A stretch of DNA of 21,070 bases, from contig SKHA01000286.1 in NCBI GenBank assembly GCA_007117185.1, positions 1 through 21,070 on the forward strand. Reading direction: 5' to 3'. A program made the translations under genes and the position numbers. The notes under the pieces were generated by a model. That model ran no database searches. It had not been told where the DNA came from and saw only the letters and a program-made list of their open reading frames with translations. Each line of letters starts with the position of its first letter. Positions within the stretch are counted from its first letter, which is position 1. Positions 15,295 to 21,070 of this stretch are shown in pieces. Source of the stretch: Spirochaeta sp. GTDB taxonomy: Bacteria; Spirochaetota; Spirochaetia; DSM-27196; Alkalispirochaetaceae.

Positions 15295-16836
15295 TCAACG
15301 GTTGCGAACACCGAAGAGCACGTGGTGACCAGCTGCGTGGGGCGTGAACCCGTCAACATAGTCACGGGTGGCGGCCAGGTCGTCGCGGAATGCGAGGAAG
15401 ACCCAGGGAGCCTGCTCGAAGACGATCTCCTGGGCCCGCATGTACGCGCGCTCACGGGCTGCGGGGTCCGGATTGGTCTTTCCCTCGTCCAGGAGGCGGT
15501 CAACTTCGGGGTTGCCCCAGAACGTCCGGTTTCCGGCGTCGCCAAACTCTTCGGAGTGGAAGAGGGAGTACATGCCGTAGTCGGCATCACCGGTTACAGC
15601 AACCCAGCCGAGCATGAACATGTCGTGTTCACCCCGGGCGGTGCGGTCCAGGTACGGTGCCCATTCCACAATTTCGATGCGGGCGTCGATTCCAACAGCA
15701 CGGAGCTGCTCCTGGAAGATCTCGGCGTACATGATGCGGATGGGGTTGTCATTGGTCCAGATGGAGGTGGAGAACCCGTTGGGGTAGCCTGCTTCGGCAA
15801 GAAGTCGGCGTGCCGCGGCGGGGTCGTACCCGTAGCCGGGAAGTGTGGTGTTGGCAAACTGCACAGTGGGTGCCAGCGGGCCGCGAGCAGTGGTAGCAAA
15901 TCCCTGGAACGCCACGTTGGTGGCGGCCTCAACGTCCAGGGCCAGGTTTACTGCCTGACGAACGCGAACGTCGTCGAAGGGTTCCTTCTGAGCGTTGAAG
16001 CCCATGTAGAACGTGGTCAGCCCCTGGGTCTGAAAGCTCACCACACCGGGGAGGGTGGCAACGTCGGCGAAGTCATTGGGACCCACGTCGTAGATCAGGT
16101 CCACTTCAGCGGTCGCAAGGGCGATAGCGCGCTGGGTGTCTTCGGTGATGATCCGGAAGATGACTCGCTCGCTTGCGGCGGGGCCACGGAAGTGATTGTC
16201 ATAACGACGAACAGTGACGGAGTCACCTGAGCGCCACTCAACAAACTCGAACGGGCCGGTTCCTACGGGGTTGCGGGCGTACTCTTCTCCACCGGCTTCA
16301 ACGGCGCGTCGGTTCAGGATCGCCGTGGCAGGGTGGGCAAGGTGGGTAACGAACGGTCCGAAGGGGAACTGCAGGTGCATCTTGAACCGGTGGTTGTCGA
16401 TAATCTCGACGCGGTCAAGAGCGGCAACAAGGAACGCTGCCGGTGCGTTGATCTCACGCATCCGCTGAAAGGTAAACTGCACATCAGCTGAGGTCAGTTC
16501 GTCGCCGTTGTGAAAGCGAACCCCCCTGCGAAGGGTGAACTCGAACTCGGTGGGGCTGATGACGTTGTAGCTCTCAACCAGTCCGTTGGTGGTAACTTCC
16601 AGGTCCTCGGTCTGGTACATGAGCGTATCGTAGATCTGCTTCATCACCCGTGCCGAAGGCTGGTCGTTGGTGCGCTGGGGGTCCAGTGAGCGGGGCTCGC
16701 CGGGCATTCCCACCACCAGGGTGCCTACGTTTGCGCCTTTGCCGGTCTGCACTTCCTGGTGTCCGGCAGAGACGAACAGTAGCGCCGCTGCTGCCACCAG
16801 GGCAACGAGCATTGTGCTTTTCAGAATCGTTCTCAT
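15295..16836 (-). CDS. oppA: Periplasmic peptide-binding protein, OppA/DppA type (SBP family 5)
   Basis: Captures the substrate of the importer. The 513 residues begin with MRTILKSTMLVALVAAAALLFVSAGHQE, a signal peptide with two basic residues, a long hydrophobic core and a likely cleavage after VSA or VSAG. There is no lipobox cysteine, so the protein should be soluble in the periplasm. Family 5 marks are VVGMPGEPRSLDPQRTND near the mature N-terminus, FTLRRGVRFHNGDELTSADV, RNPVGTGPFEFVEW and DVRVRQAVNLALD. The start is ATG 16836 because AAAGGAG stands about 7 bases upstream; the longer frame to 16884 would begin inside the -10 box of the promoter. Peptide is the default substrate, but family 5 proteins also bind nickel, haem or sugars. 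It heads the operon oppABCDF. Confidence 0.93.
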   Translation of the reverse strand: MRTILKSTMLVALVAAAALLFVSAGHQEVQTGKGANVGTLVVGMPGEPRSLDPQRTNDQPSARVMKQIYDTLMYQTEDLEVTTNGLVESYNVISPTEFEFTLRRGVRFHNGDELTSADVQFTFQRMREINAPAAFLVAALDRVEIIDNHRFKMHLQFPFGPFVTHLAHPATAILNRRAVEAGGEEYARNPVGTGPFEFVEWRSGDSVTVRRYDNHFRGPAASERVIFRIITEDTQRAIALATAEVDLIYDVGPNDFADVATLPGVVSFQTQGLTTFYMGFNAQKEPFDDVRVRQAVNLALDVEAATNVAFQGFATTARGPLAPTVQFANTTLPGYGYDPAAARRLLAEAGYPNGFSTSIWTNDNPIRIMYAEIFQEQLRAVGIDARIEIVEWAPYLDRTARGEHDMFMLGWVAVTGDADYGMYSLFHSEEFGDAGNRTFWGNPEVDRLLDEGKTNPDPAARERAYMRAQEIVFEQAPWVFLAFRDDLAATRDYVDGFTPHAAGHHVLFGVRNR

Positions 16837-16879
16837 AAAAAACTCCTTTTGATGTTGTGACATCAGTTTTAAGGTTTTG

Positions 16880-16908
16880 ATCATACGTTCTCTTATTCAC
16901 CGGGTCAA
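16880..16908 (-). promoter_or_regulatory. Sigma-70 type promoter of the opp operon
   Basis: On the minus strand TTGACC (16908-16903) and TATGAT (16885-16880) are separated by exactly 17 bases, five of six matches to consensus in each box. Transcription would start near 16873, giving a leader of about 37 bases with the ribosome site AAAGGAG before the oppA ATG. This is the best promoter match in the window. Confidence 0.8.
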
Positions 16909-16926
16909 GGGAAAATGAACGAGGTT

Positions 16927-16978
16927 CCGGCGTGACCACAAGAGAAATGAGCAACACAGCTTGTGATGGGTTCGCCGG
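16927..16978. repeat. Nested inverted repeats upstream of the oppA promoter
   Basis: Outer arms CCGGCG (16927-16932) and CGCCGG (16973-16978) enclose inner arms CACAAG (16937-16942) and CTTGTG (16960-16965). The set lies between the end of tRNA-Leu and the opp -35 box, about 18 bases upstream of the latter. It could be an activator or repressor site for opp, or a structure in the transcript trailing the tRNA. Each arm is short, so chance is possible. Confidence 0.35.
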
Positions 16979-17005
16979 GAAAAAGGGTTTGAAAAGGGAA
17001 AAATC

Positions 17006-17089
17006 TGCGGCAGAGAGGACTTGAACCTCCACGAGCTTGCGCCCACCAGCCCCTCAAGCTGGCGCGTCTACCAGTTCCGCCACTGCCGC
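17006..17089 (-). tRNA. tRNA-Leu, anticodon GAG
   Basis: An 84-base class II tRNA. The acceptor arms GCGGCAG (5') and CTGCCGC (3') pair perfectly and are followed by discriminator A at 17006. The anticodon arm CCAGC-TTGAGGG-GCTGG gives anticodon GAG, reading CUC and CUU. The D arm has the GGCGGAACTGGTAGACGC run typical of leucine tRNAs, the long variable arm is GGGCGCAAGCTCGT-like, and the T loop is TTCAAGT. The 3' CCA is not encoded (GAT follows), so it must be added by nucleotidyltransferase. It lies 37 bases downstream of pepF and upstream of opp, on the same strand. A T-rich run (ATTTTTCCCTTTT) follows it. Confidence 0.96.
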
Positions 17090-17100
17090 GATTGGGACGC

Positions 17101-17130
17101 AAGCTATCACGCCGCCCGAATACGTGTCAA
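17101..17130 (-). promoter_or_regulatory. Candidate promoter of tRNA-Leu overlapping the pepF stop codon
   Basis: On the minus strand a perfect TTGACA (17130-17125) contains the TGA stop codon of pepF. TAGCTT (17106-17101), a weak -10, follows after 18 bases; GATAGC after 16 bases is the alternative. Transcription would start about 5 bases before the mature tRNA, a usual distance. The -35 box is perfect, the -10 poor. Confidence 0.5.
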
Positions 17131-18935
17131 GTATTTCCGGAGATCCCCAGGGCCTGCTCCAGCTGGGTTACCCGGGTCCGAAACACCTCCATCGCCTCCC
17201 GGATCGGCTGCGGAGAGGTCATGTCCACGCCGGCGAGGCGGAGTGACTCAATCGGATAACGGGACCCGCCGGAGCGCAGGAAGCGGAAGTACGCCTCCCG
17301 TTCGGCGTCCCCTCCCTCAAGAACCCGTCGGGAGAGGGAGATCGCCGCGCTGATCCCGGTGGAGTACTTGTACACATAGAACGCACGATAAAAGTGGGGA
17401 ATCCTGAGTCCTTCAAGATCGAGCAGCTCCGGCAGGGCAACGGCGTCGCCGAAGTAGGCTTCCAGCAGAGACCGATAGGTGCTGCGGAACCAGTCTACCG
17501 TCAGGGCGTCTCCCCCCTCTACGTGAGCATGAACCAGCCGCTCGAACTCGGCGAACATCGTCTGTCGGAAGAGGGTGCCCACCATATCGTCGATATGTTT
17601 GCTGATCAGATAGGTTCGCATCGGCCCGTCGGCGTTCTGCTGCAGCAGGTGGTGAACCAGCAGCTGCTCGTTGAAGGTACTGGCCACCTCGGCCTCGAAG
17701 ATGGTGTAGCTGTAGTGCTGGAAGGGGTTGCTGCGGGTGGAATACCACGAATGCATGCTGTGGCCAGCCTCGTGAGTCAGGGTGAACATGTCCCGCAGGG
17801 AGTCATCCTTGTAGTTCATCAGGATGTACGGATCGCCGTAAAAGCTACCCGCAGAAAAGGCCCCCGAGCGTTTTCCGCGGTTTTCGTAGCGGTCTACCCA
17901 GCGTCCGAGCAGACCGCTGCGCAGGGTGCCGGTATACTCACTCCCCAGCGGTGCCAGCGAGGTGATGACCGTTTCGACTGCCTCGGTGTAGGGGTTGTTC
18001 ACGGTGATCTCCGGAACCAGGGCCACCTTGGTATCCCAGATTGCCTGATCCTCCAGCCCCAGTACCCCCGCACGGACCCGGTAGTACCGGTGGAGCAGGG
18101 GGAGATGTTCCCGGATCGTCCCGATCAGGTTGTCGTAGACCCCCACCGGAACGTCGTCTATGAAGAGGGATGCTTCCAGGGCGGATGGGTAGGATCGGAT
18201 GCGCGAACGGTAGATATCCAGCTGGACACTGCCGCTGTACAGGCTGGCCAGGGTGTTTTTGTGTTGATCGAAGTGCTGGAAGAACTGCTCGAAGGTTCGC
18301 TGCCGAACGCCGCGGTCAGGGTGCTCCAGCAGGCTGCTGAAGGAGGACTGACTGAGGGGGCGGGGACCCTCCGGAGTCTCTACCGTACCGAAGTCCATGT
18401 CCACGTCCACCAGGGCGCCGAAGGTCCGGGATGCGGTCTGGTTGGCTTCGTCCTGCATCGACAGAAGACGCTCTTCCGGCTGGGAAAGGGTGTGAGGCCG
18501 AAAGCGGAGCACCTTGTTCAGGGCGATCCGGTAGTCCGCCAGGCGCGGGTCCTCCAGCCAGCTCCCGATTGTCGCTGCCGGGATCTGCTGCAGCTCCGGT
18601 GAGAAGAAGCTGCCTGCGGTGCCGGTGCGGGACGCCACCTGCATGTACCGTCCGTATCGACCCTGGTTGGAGCTGTCTCCAGCATCTTCAGACTGCCGGA
18701 GCATAGCGTAGTAACCGAGACGCTCCTGAAGTTGCTCTACCTGATCCCACAGGTTCAGAAAGGCGGAGAAGCGCTCCAGTGATTCTGCCAGAGTACCCTG
18801 GAACTCCCGGACCGGGGCCTCCATCTGGGCCAGTCGGGCAAGATCCGCTTCCCACGCCTCCTCAGAGGGGTACAGTGCGGAAAGATCCCAGGTGTGTTCT
18901 TCAGGAACCTCGTTTCGTAACGGTATTGAACTCAT
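17127..18935 (-). CDS. pepF: Oligoendopeptidase F, M3B family metallopeptidase
   Basis: A cytoplasmic zinc peptidase that cuts short peptides of roughly 7 to 17 residues, as known for PepF. The 602 residues, normal for the family, contain the zinc site HEAGH (388-392). It continues as SMHSWYSTRSNPFQHYSYTI and then EAEVAST, in which Glu416 is the expected third ligand. The N-terminus NEVPEEHTWDLSALYPSEEAWEAD is the standard PepF opening, and the C-terminal YKYSTGISAAISLSRRVL region also fits. The start ATG 18935 has GAGG about 5 bases upstream; a TTG at 18944 is in frame but unlikely. It follows rdgB by 29 bases, mostly occupied by a hairpin. With the opp importer nearby it could process imported peptides, though that link is inferred. 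Confidence 0.95.
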   Translation of the reverse strand: MSSIPLRNEVPEEHTWDLSALYPSEEAWEADLARLAQMEAPVREFQGTLAESLERFSAFLNLWDQVEQLQERLGYYAMLRQSEDAGDSSNQGRYGRYMQVASRTGTAGSFFSPELQQIPAATIGSWLEDPRLADYRIALNKVLRFRPHTLSQPEERLLSMQDEANQTASRTFGALVDVDMDFGTVETPEGPRPLSQSSFSSLLEHPDRGVRQRTFEQFFQHFDQHKNTLASLYSGSVQLDIYRSRIRSYPSALEASLFIDDVPVGVYDNLIGTIREHLPLLHRYYRVRAGVLGLEDQAIWDTKVALVPEITVNNPYTEAVETVITSLAPLGSEYTGTLRSGLLGRWVDRYENRGKRSGAFSAGSFYGDPYILMNYKDDSLRDMFTLTHEAGHSMHSWYSTRSNPFQHYSYTIFEAEVASTFNEQLLVHHLLQQNADGPMRTYLISKHIDDMVGTLFRQTMFAEFERLVHAHVEGGDALTVDWFRSTYRSLLEAYFGDAVALPELLDLEGLRIPHFYRAFYVYKYSTGISAAISLSRRVLEGGDAEREAYFRFLRSGGSRYPIESLRLAGVDMTSPQPIREAMEVFRTRVTQLEQALGISGNT

Positions 18936-18951
18936 GGGCCTCAAAATAGGA

Positions 18952-18985
18952 GCAGCGGTGTCCCTCAGTCAAGGGACACCGCTGC
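18952..18985 (-). other. 14-bp perfect hairpin across the rdgB stop codon in the pepF leader
   Basis: Arms 18985-18972 and 18965-18952 pair perfectly over 14 bases around a 6-base loop (TGACTG on the minus strand) that contains most of the rdgB stop codon. The T-run TTTT begins 5 bases after the stem, not directly, so it is a poor intrinsic terminator. The structure ends only 16 bases before the pepF ATG. It may act as an attenuator, a partial terminator, or an RNA processing or stability element between rdgB and pepF. Confidence 0.6.
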
Positions 18986-19657
18986 GGCGGCAGTCAGCGC
19001 AGCTACTGCCTGTGCGCGATGGGACACGCGGTCCTTCACATTTTGGGACATCTGGGAGACGGTGCACCGGAACTCCTCCATCCAGAACAGCGGGTCGTAC
19101 CCGAACCCGGTACCTCCCTCCACCGGGGCGTCGGTGATCGTCCCGTGCCAGGTTGCCTGGACCTGTGTGTAGCGTTCGCTGTCTACCCACAACACGGCGT
19201 TGCAGACATAGTGGGCGCCCCGGTCGGCAGCTCCGGTGAGCTCACGCAAAAGAAGGGCGTTCCTGCCGCTGTCGGTCAGCGGCTCTCTCCCCGCCTCGTT
19301 GCCGTAACGGGCGGAGAAGACACCCGGACGATTTCCAAGGGCATGTACGCACACGCCGGAATCATCAGCCAGGATCGGCGGTAGCTGTTGAGGAAACGCC
19401 TTGGTCATCATTTCCGAGACCTGCGCGCCGGTGTGGTCGCTGGTTACGCCGGGAAGAACGTCGCCACGGATCAGCGACCCCAGAGCCCGGGCCTTCTGCA
19501 TCGCGTTGGCACCAAAGGTATCACCGTCTTCAACGGTGTCGAAAGAGAAGCCCAGATCCGCCGGTTGGCGTATCACCCAGGAGGAATTCAGCTGCTTCAG
19601 AATCCCTTCCATCTCACGGCGCTTATGGGCGTTGTTTGTCGCCAGTAATATCGTCAT
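18965..19657 (-). CDS. rdgB: Non-canonical purine NTP pyrophosphatase, RdgB/HAM1 family
   Basis: Hydrolyses XTP, ITP and dITP to monophosphates, keeping deaminated purines out of DNA and RNA. Motifs are LATNNAHKRREM (5-16) at the substrate-binding N-terminus, VEDGDTFGANAMQKA (42-56), ILADDSGVCVHALGNRPGVFSARY (95-118) with the catalytic Asp pair at 98-99, GFGYDPLF (184-191) and SHRAQA (212-217). At 230 residues it is longer than E. coli RdgB (197), mainly from an insert of about 25-30 residues (about 64-92) just before the active-site DDSG. The start ATG overlaps the stop of the upstream sigma-like gene as ATGA, so translation is probably coupled. A strong hairpin spans its stop codon. Confidence 0.93.
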   Translation of the reverse strand: MTILLATNNAHKRREMEGILKQLNSSWVIRQPADLGFSFDTVEDGDTFGANAMQKARALGSLIRGDVLPGVTSDHTGAQVSEMMTKAFPQQLPPILADDSGVCVHALGNRPGVFSARYGNEAGREPLTDSGRNALLLRELTGAADRGAHYVCNAVLWVDSERYTQVQATWHGTITDAPVEGGTGFGYDPLFWMEEFRCTVSQMSQNVKDRVSHRAQAVAALTAAAAVSLD

Positions 19658-20514
19658 GCCCCGGAAGGTACCGCCCCGGGGGGCAGGTTTTCAAGAGCCC
19701 TGTTGAGATGATGCAGCGAACTGTCCACCGACCCCTTGGGGACTCCCAGAAGGGTTGCTACCTCCCGGGAGGTAAGGTGGTAGGTCTGTCGGCTGAGTTG
19801 TTCCACCTGGGACAGCCACAAGCGTCGATGATTCCGGTACCGCTTTTCACAGTATTCCCGATCCTCGTCGCTCTCGGCGTTGCACATTCTCAACGACCAC
19901 ACTGACATTCTGTTGTAGTGATGGTTTCGCCGCTCCCGCAGATGTGTTCGCCGCTGGGAGCGATCCTGACGGTGGTGCAGGGAGTACGCGATTACCGCGT
20001 CCACCCACCGCCGGGGAAGGTCCAGAATCTGCGAATACCGACGACAATCCTCCGGGGAGAGAACGGGAATATTCCGGCAGAACGCGTACATCAGCTGACG
20101 TCGCAACCGATCTGCGGTTTTGCCGCGTATCAGATGCTGCACTTCCGGGTGGTAGACGCCGTAGACCGGTTCAGGATGTTCTTCCACCAGGAGGCAATCA
20201 TCGGTGGGTTCCATTTCCGGGTCCAGGAAGAGGAAGCGCTGGGTGTGGCGGGTCTGTGTGCGGATGTAGCTCCGGGATGCGTGACGAACGCAGGTTCCCA
20301 GGTAGGCGTCGAATGAAGCGCCCCGTTCCTGGTAGGTCTGGATCAGTTTCTCCATGCGGAGATACAGAATGGAAATAATGTCCCACCGCTGGTCCGGTGC
20401 CAGACGGGGGTTCTGCCTGAGTATGGAATCCATGAAGGAAACCGCTTCTTCCACGAAGTGGGCCCAGGTGATGGTTCCTTCCTGATACTGTTGCAGCGTC
20501 ACAGCCATGGTCAT
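19654..20514 (-). CDS. Sigma-70-like regulatory protein of unknown role
   Basis: The 286 residues do not match a named family I know. Residues 44-85 (DIISILYLRMEKLIQTY...GASFDAYLGTCVRHASRSYIR) resemble sigma-70 region 2: a helix pair with the aSF-x-aYL pattern and a basic end. Residues 246-274 (YHLTSREVATLLGVPKGSVDSSLHHLNRAL) resemble the helix-turn-helix of region 4. Between them is an acidic patch (about 99-117) and a very Arg/His-rich stretch (180-202). It may be a divergent sigma factor or a DNA/RNA-binding relative. ATG 20514 is chosen because AAGGGGAA stands 6 bases upstream; the frame runs on to a TTG at 20607 without support. ATG 20508 is an alternative. It overlaps rdgB by 4 bases. 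Confidence 0.7.
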   Translation of the reverse strand: MTMAVTLQQYQEGTITWAHFVEEAVSFMDSILRQNPRLAPDQRWDIISILYLRMEKLIQTYQERGASFDAYLGTCVRHASRSYIRTQTRHTQRFLFLDPEMEPTDDCLLVEEHPEPVYGVYHPEVQHLIRGKTADRLRRQLMYAFCRNIPVLSPEDCRRYSQILDLPRRWVDAVIAYSLHHRQDRSQRRTHLRERRNHHYNRMSVWSLRMCNAESDEDREYCEKRYRNHRRLWLSQVEQLSRQTYHLTSREVATLLGVPKGSVDSSLHHLNRALENLPPGAVPSGA

Positions 20515-20520
20515 GTGTGT

Positions 20521-20536
20521 TTCCCCTTTCGGGGAA
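20521..20536 (-). promoter_or_regulatory. GAAA-tetraloop hairpin containing the ribosome site of the sigma-like gene
   Basis: On the minus strand TTCCCC-GAAA-GGGGAA forms a perfect 6-bp stem capped by a GNRA tetraloop. The 3' arm GGGGAA is the only Shine-Dalgarno-like sequence for the ATG at 20514, 6 bases away. When folded the ribosome site would be hidden, which suggests control at translation. Seen directly: the hairpin and its position; inferred: the control. Confidence 0.55.
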
Positions 20537-20611
20537 GGCAGAGCAAGATGCGTGCCCACTGTCTTTTGACGATCAGGAAGAGATAGAGCTGTTACGTTTG
20601 GTGACAATCAG

Positions 20612-21070
20612 TCAGGAGGGAATCGCCAGCAACGTTGCCCGGAGCGCCGGGAGGGCGGTTTGCAGGTCTTTACGGATAAACGCCCCTGCGGCTTTCTGGT
20701 GGCCCCCGCCGCCAAAGGTTGCCGCCACACGGGATACGTCGATCTCGTCAACTGCTCGAAAGCTGATGGAACAGCCGTCTTCTTTTTCACGGAGCACTGC
20801 AATCGCTCGAACGCCCGCGATGGTCAGCATCAGGTGATGCAGCGCGTCGGAATCCCGGCGCTGTCCGAACTCACGCTCGTCTGCCAGGCTCTGCCAGGTA
20901 AGGAGAATCGATCCCCCCTGGAGCGCTTCGATCCGACCGAGCATCCGCGACAGCAGGCGGCGGCTCTCCAGCGAGCGGCCGGAGGCTACCTTTCGGTCGG
21001 TCAGGCGTGGAGAGGCTCCCGCCCGGGACAGGGCGGCGGCAACGAGAAATGCTTCATCCTGTCCCTCCGA
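20612..21070 (-). CDS. DHH/DHHA1 phosphoesterase, NrnA-like, C-terminal part
   Basis: The frame is open to the window edge, so the 5' part lies outside; about 152 residues are visible. The C-terminal half has the DHHA1 RNA-binding motif FGGGGHQKAAGAF, preceded by ISFRAVDEIDVSRVAATFGG, the normal end of NrnA (nanoRNase and pAp phosphatase) and related single-strand-specific DHH enzymes such as the RecJ-like and GdpP groups. The catalytic DHH domain is not in the window, so the exact class cannot be decided. The ATG at 20942-20944 is internal. It ends 97 bases before the sigma-like gene, which is on the same strand, and it has no visible terminator. Confidence 0.85.
   Translation of the reverse strand, partial: SEGQDEAFLVAAALSRAGASPRLTDRKVASGRSLESRRLLSRMLGRIEALQGGSILLTWQSLADEREFGQRRDSDALHHLMLTIAGVRAIAVLREKEDGCSISFRAVDEIDVSRVAATFGGGGHQKAAGAFIRKDLQTALPALRATLLAIPS

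Noticed and set aside
15076..16230. Open frame of 384 codons on the plus strand across oppB, the spacer and oppA
   Set aside because: It crosses a terminator hairpin and the coding region of a well-marked binding protein; no motif or ribosome site.
17394..18602. Open frame of 402 codons on the plus strand opposite pepF
   Set aside because: pepF has the complete M3B zinc site and normal length; the opposite frame is a shadow.
18941..18985. Strong intrinsic terminator between rdgB and pepF
   Set aside because: The stem is excellent, but the T-run starts 5 bases after it and is only four bases long, and pepF begins 16 bases after the stem; recorded as a structural element instead.
1..21070. 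CRISPR array, insertion sequence, prophage, toxin-antitoxin or defence system
   Set aside because: No regularly spaced repeats, transposase, integrase, terminal repeats or paired small toxin/antitoxin genes were found, and base composition looks even along the window.

Overview
The window is a dense, GC-rich chromosomal segment carrying ordinary housekeeping, salvage and transport genes. It shows no sign of phage, insertion sequence, plasmid or CRISPR. The gene mix suggests a free-living bacterium of the spirochaete group (Spirochaeta/Alkalispirochaeta-like). The reasons are a HEGMH hypothetical protein and a sigma-like protein of types I associate with spirochaetes, and an oligopeptide-binding protein with a non-lipidated leader. 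This assignment is inference from gene content and protein style; no rRNA or other decisive marker is present.

Left part (1-6990): the 3' end of a gene for a protein with an HExxH motif runs rightwards and overlaps tail to tail with recQ. recQ lies downstream of an AlaX-type alanyl-tRNA editing gene on the minus strand. alaX is divergent from a full-length metH (B12-dependent methionine synthase), with only 62 bases between the two start codons.

Middle part (6999-11323): on the minus strand, a DUF4432 (aldose-epimerase-like) gene overlaps the start of a zinc-dependent phospholipase C-like gene. On the plus strand, divergent from that pair, runs a tight cluster of a PfkB-type sugar kinase, hisB and a small membrane protein. 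hisB is isolated from the other histidine genes. The divergent spacer contains the palindrome ATTATAAT, which could serve as a -10 element on both strands.

Right part (11318-21070): every gene is on the minus strand. Reading in the direction of transcription, they are the 3' part of a DHH/DHHA1 phosphoesterase (NrnA-like), a sigma-70-like protein, rdgB (overlapping it by ATGA), pepF, tRNA-Leu(GAG), and an oppABCDF-type peptide importer. The importer has a clear sigma-70 type promoter before the binding-protein gene and a terminator-like hairpin after it. This is the usual arrangement for making more binding protein than permease. The oligopeptide importer and oligoendopeptidase F could together take up and degrade peptides, and MetH, HisB and AlaX act in amino acid metabolism or charging, but no shared regulation of these units is visible.

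No clearly new multi-gene system was found. The most interesting items are small: a divergent sigma-70-like protein whose ribosome binding site lies in a GAAA-loop hairpin, a 14-bp perfect hairpin spanning the rdgB stop codon in the pepF leader, a two-hairpin spacer between oppA and oppB, and very compact convergent gene junctions without visible terminators.
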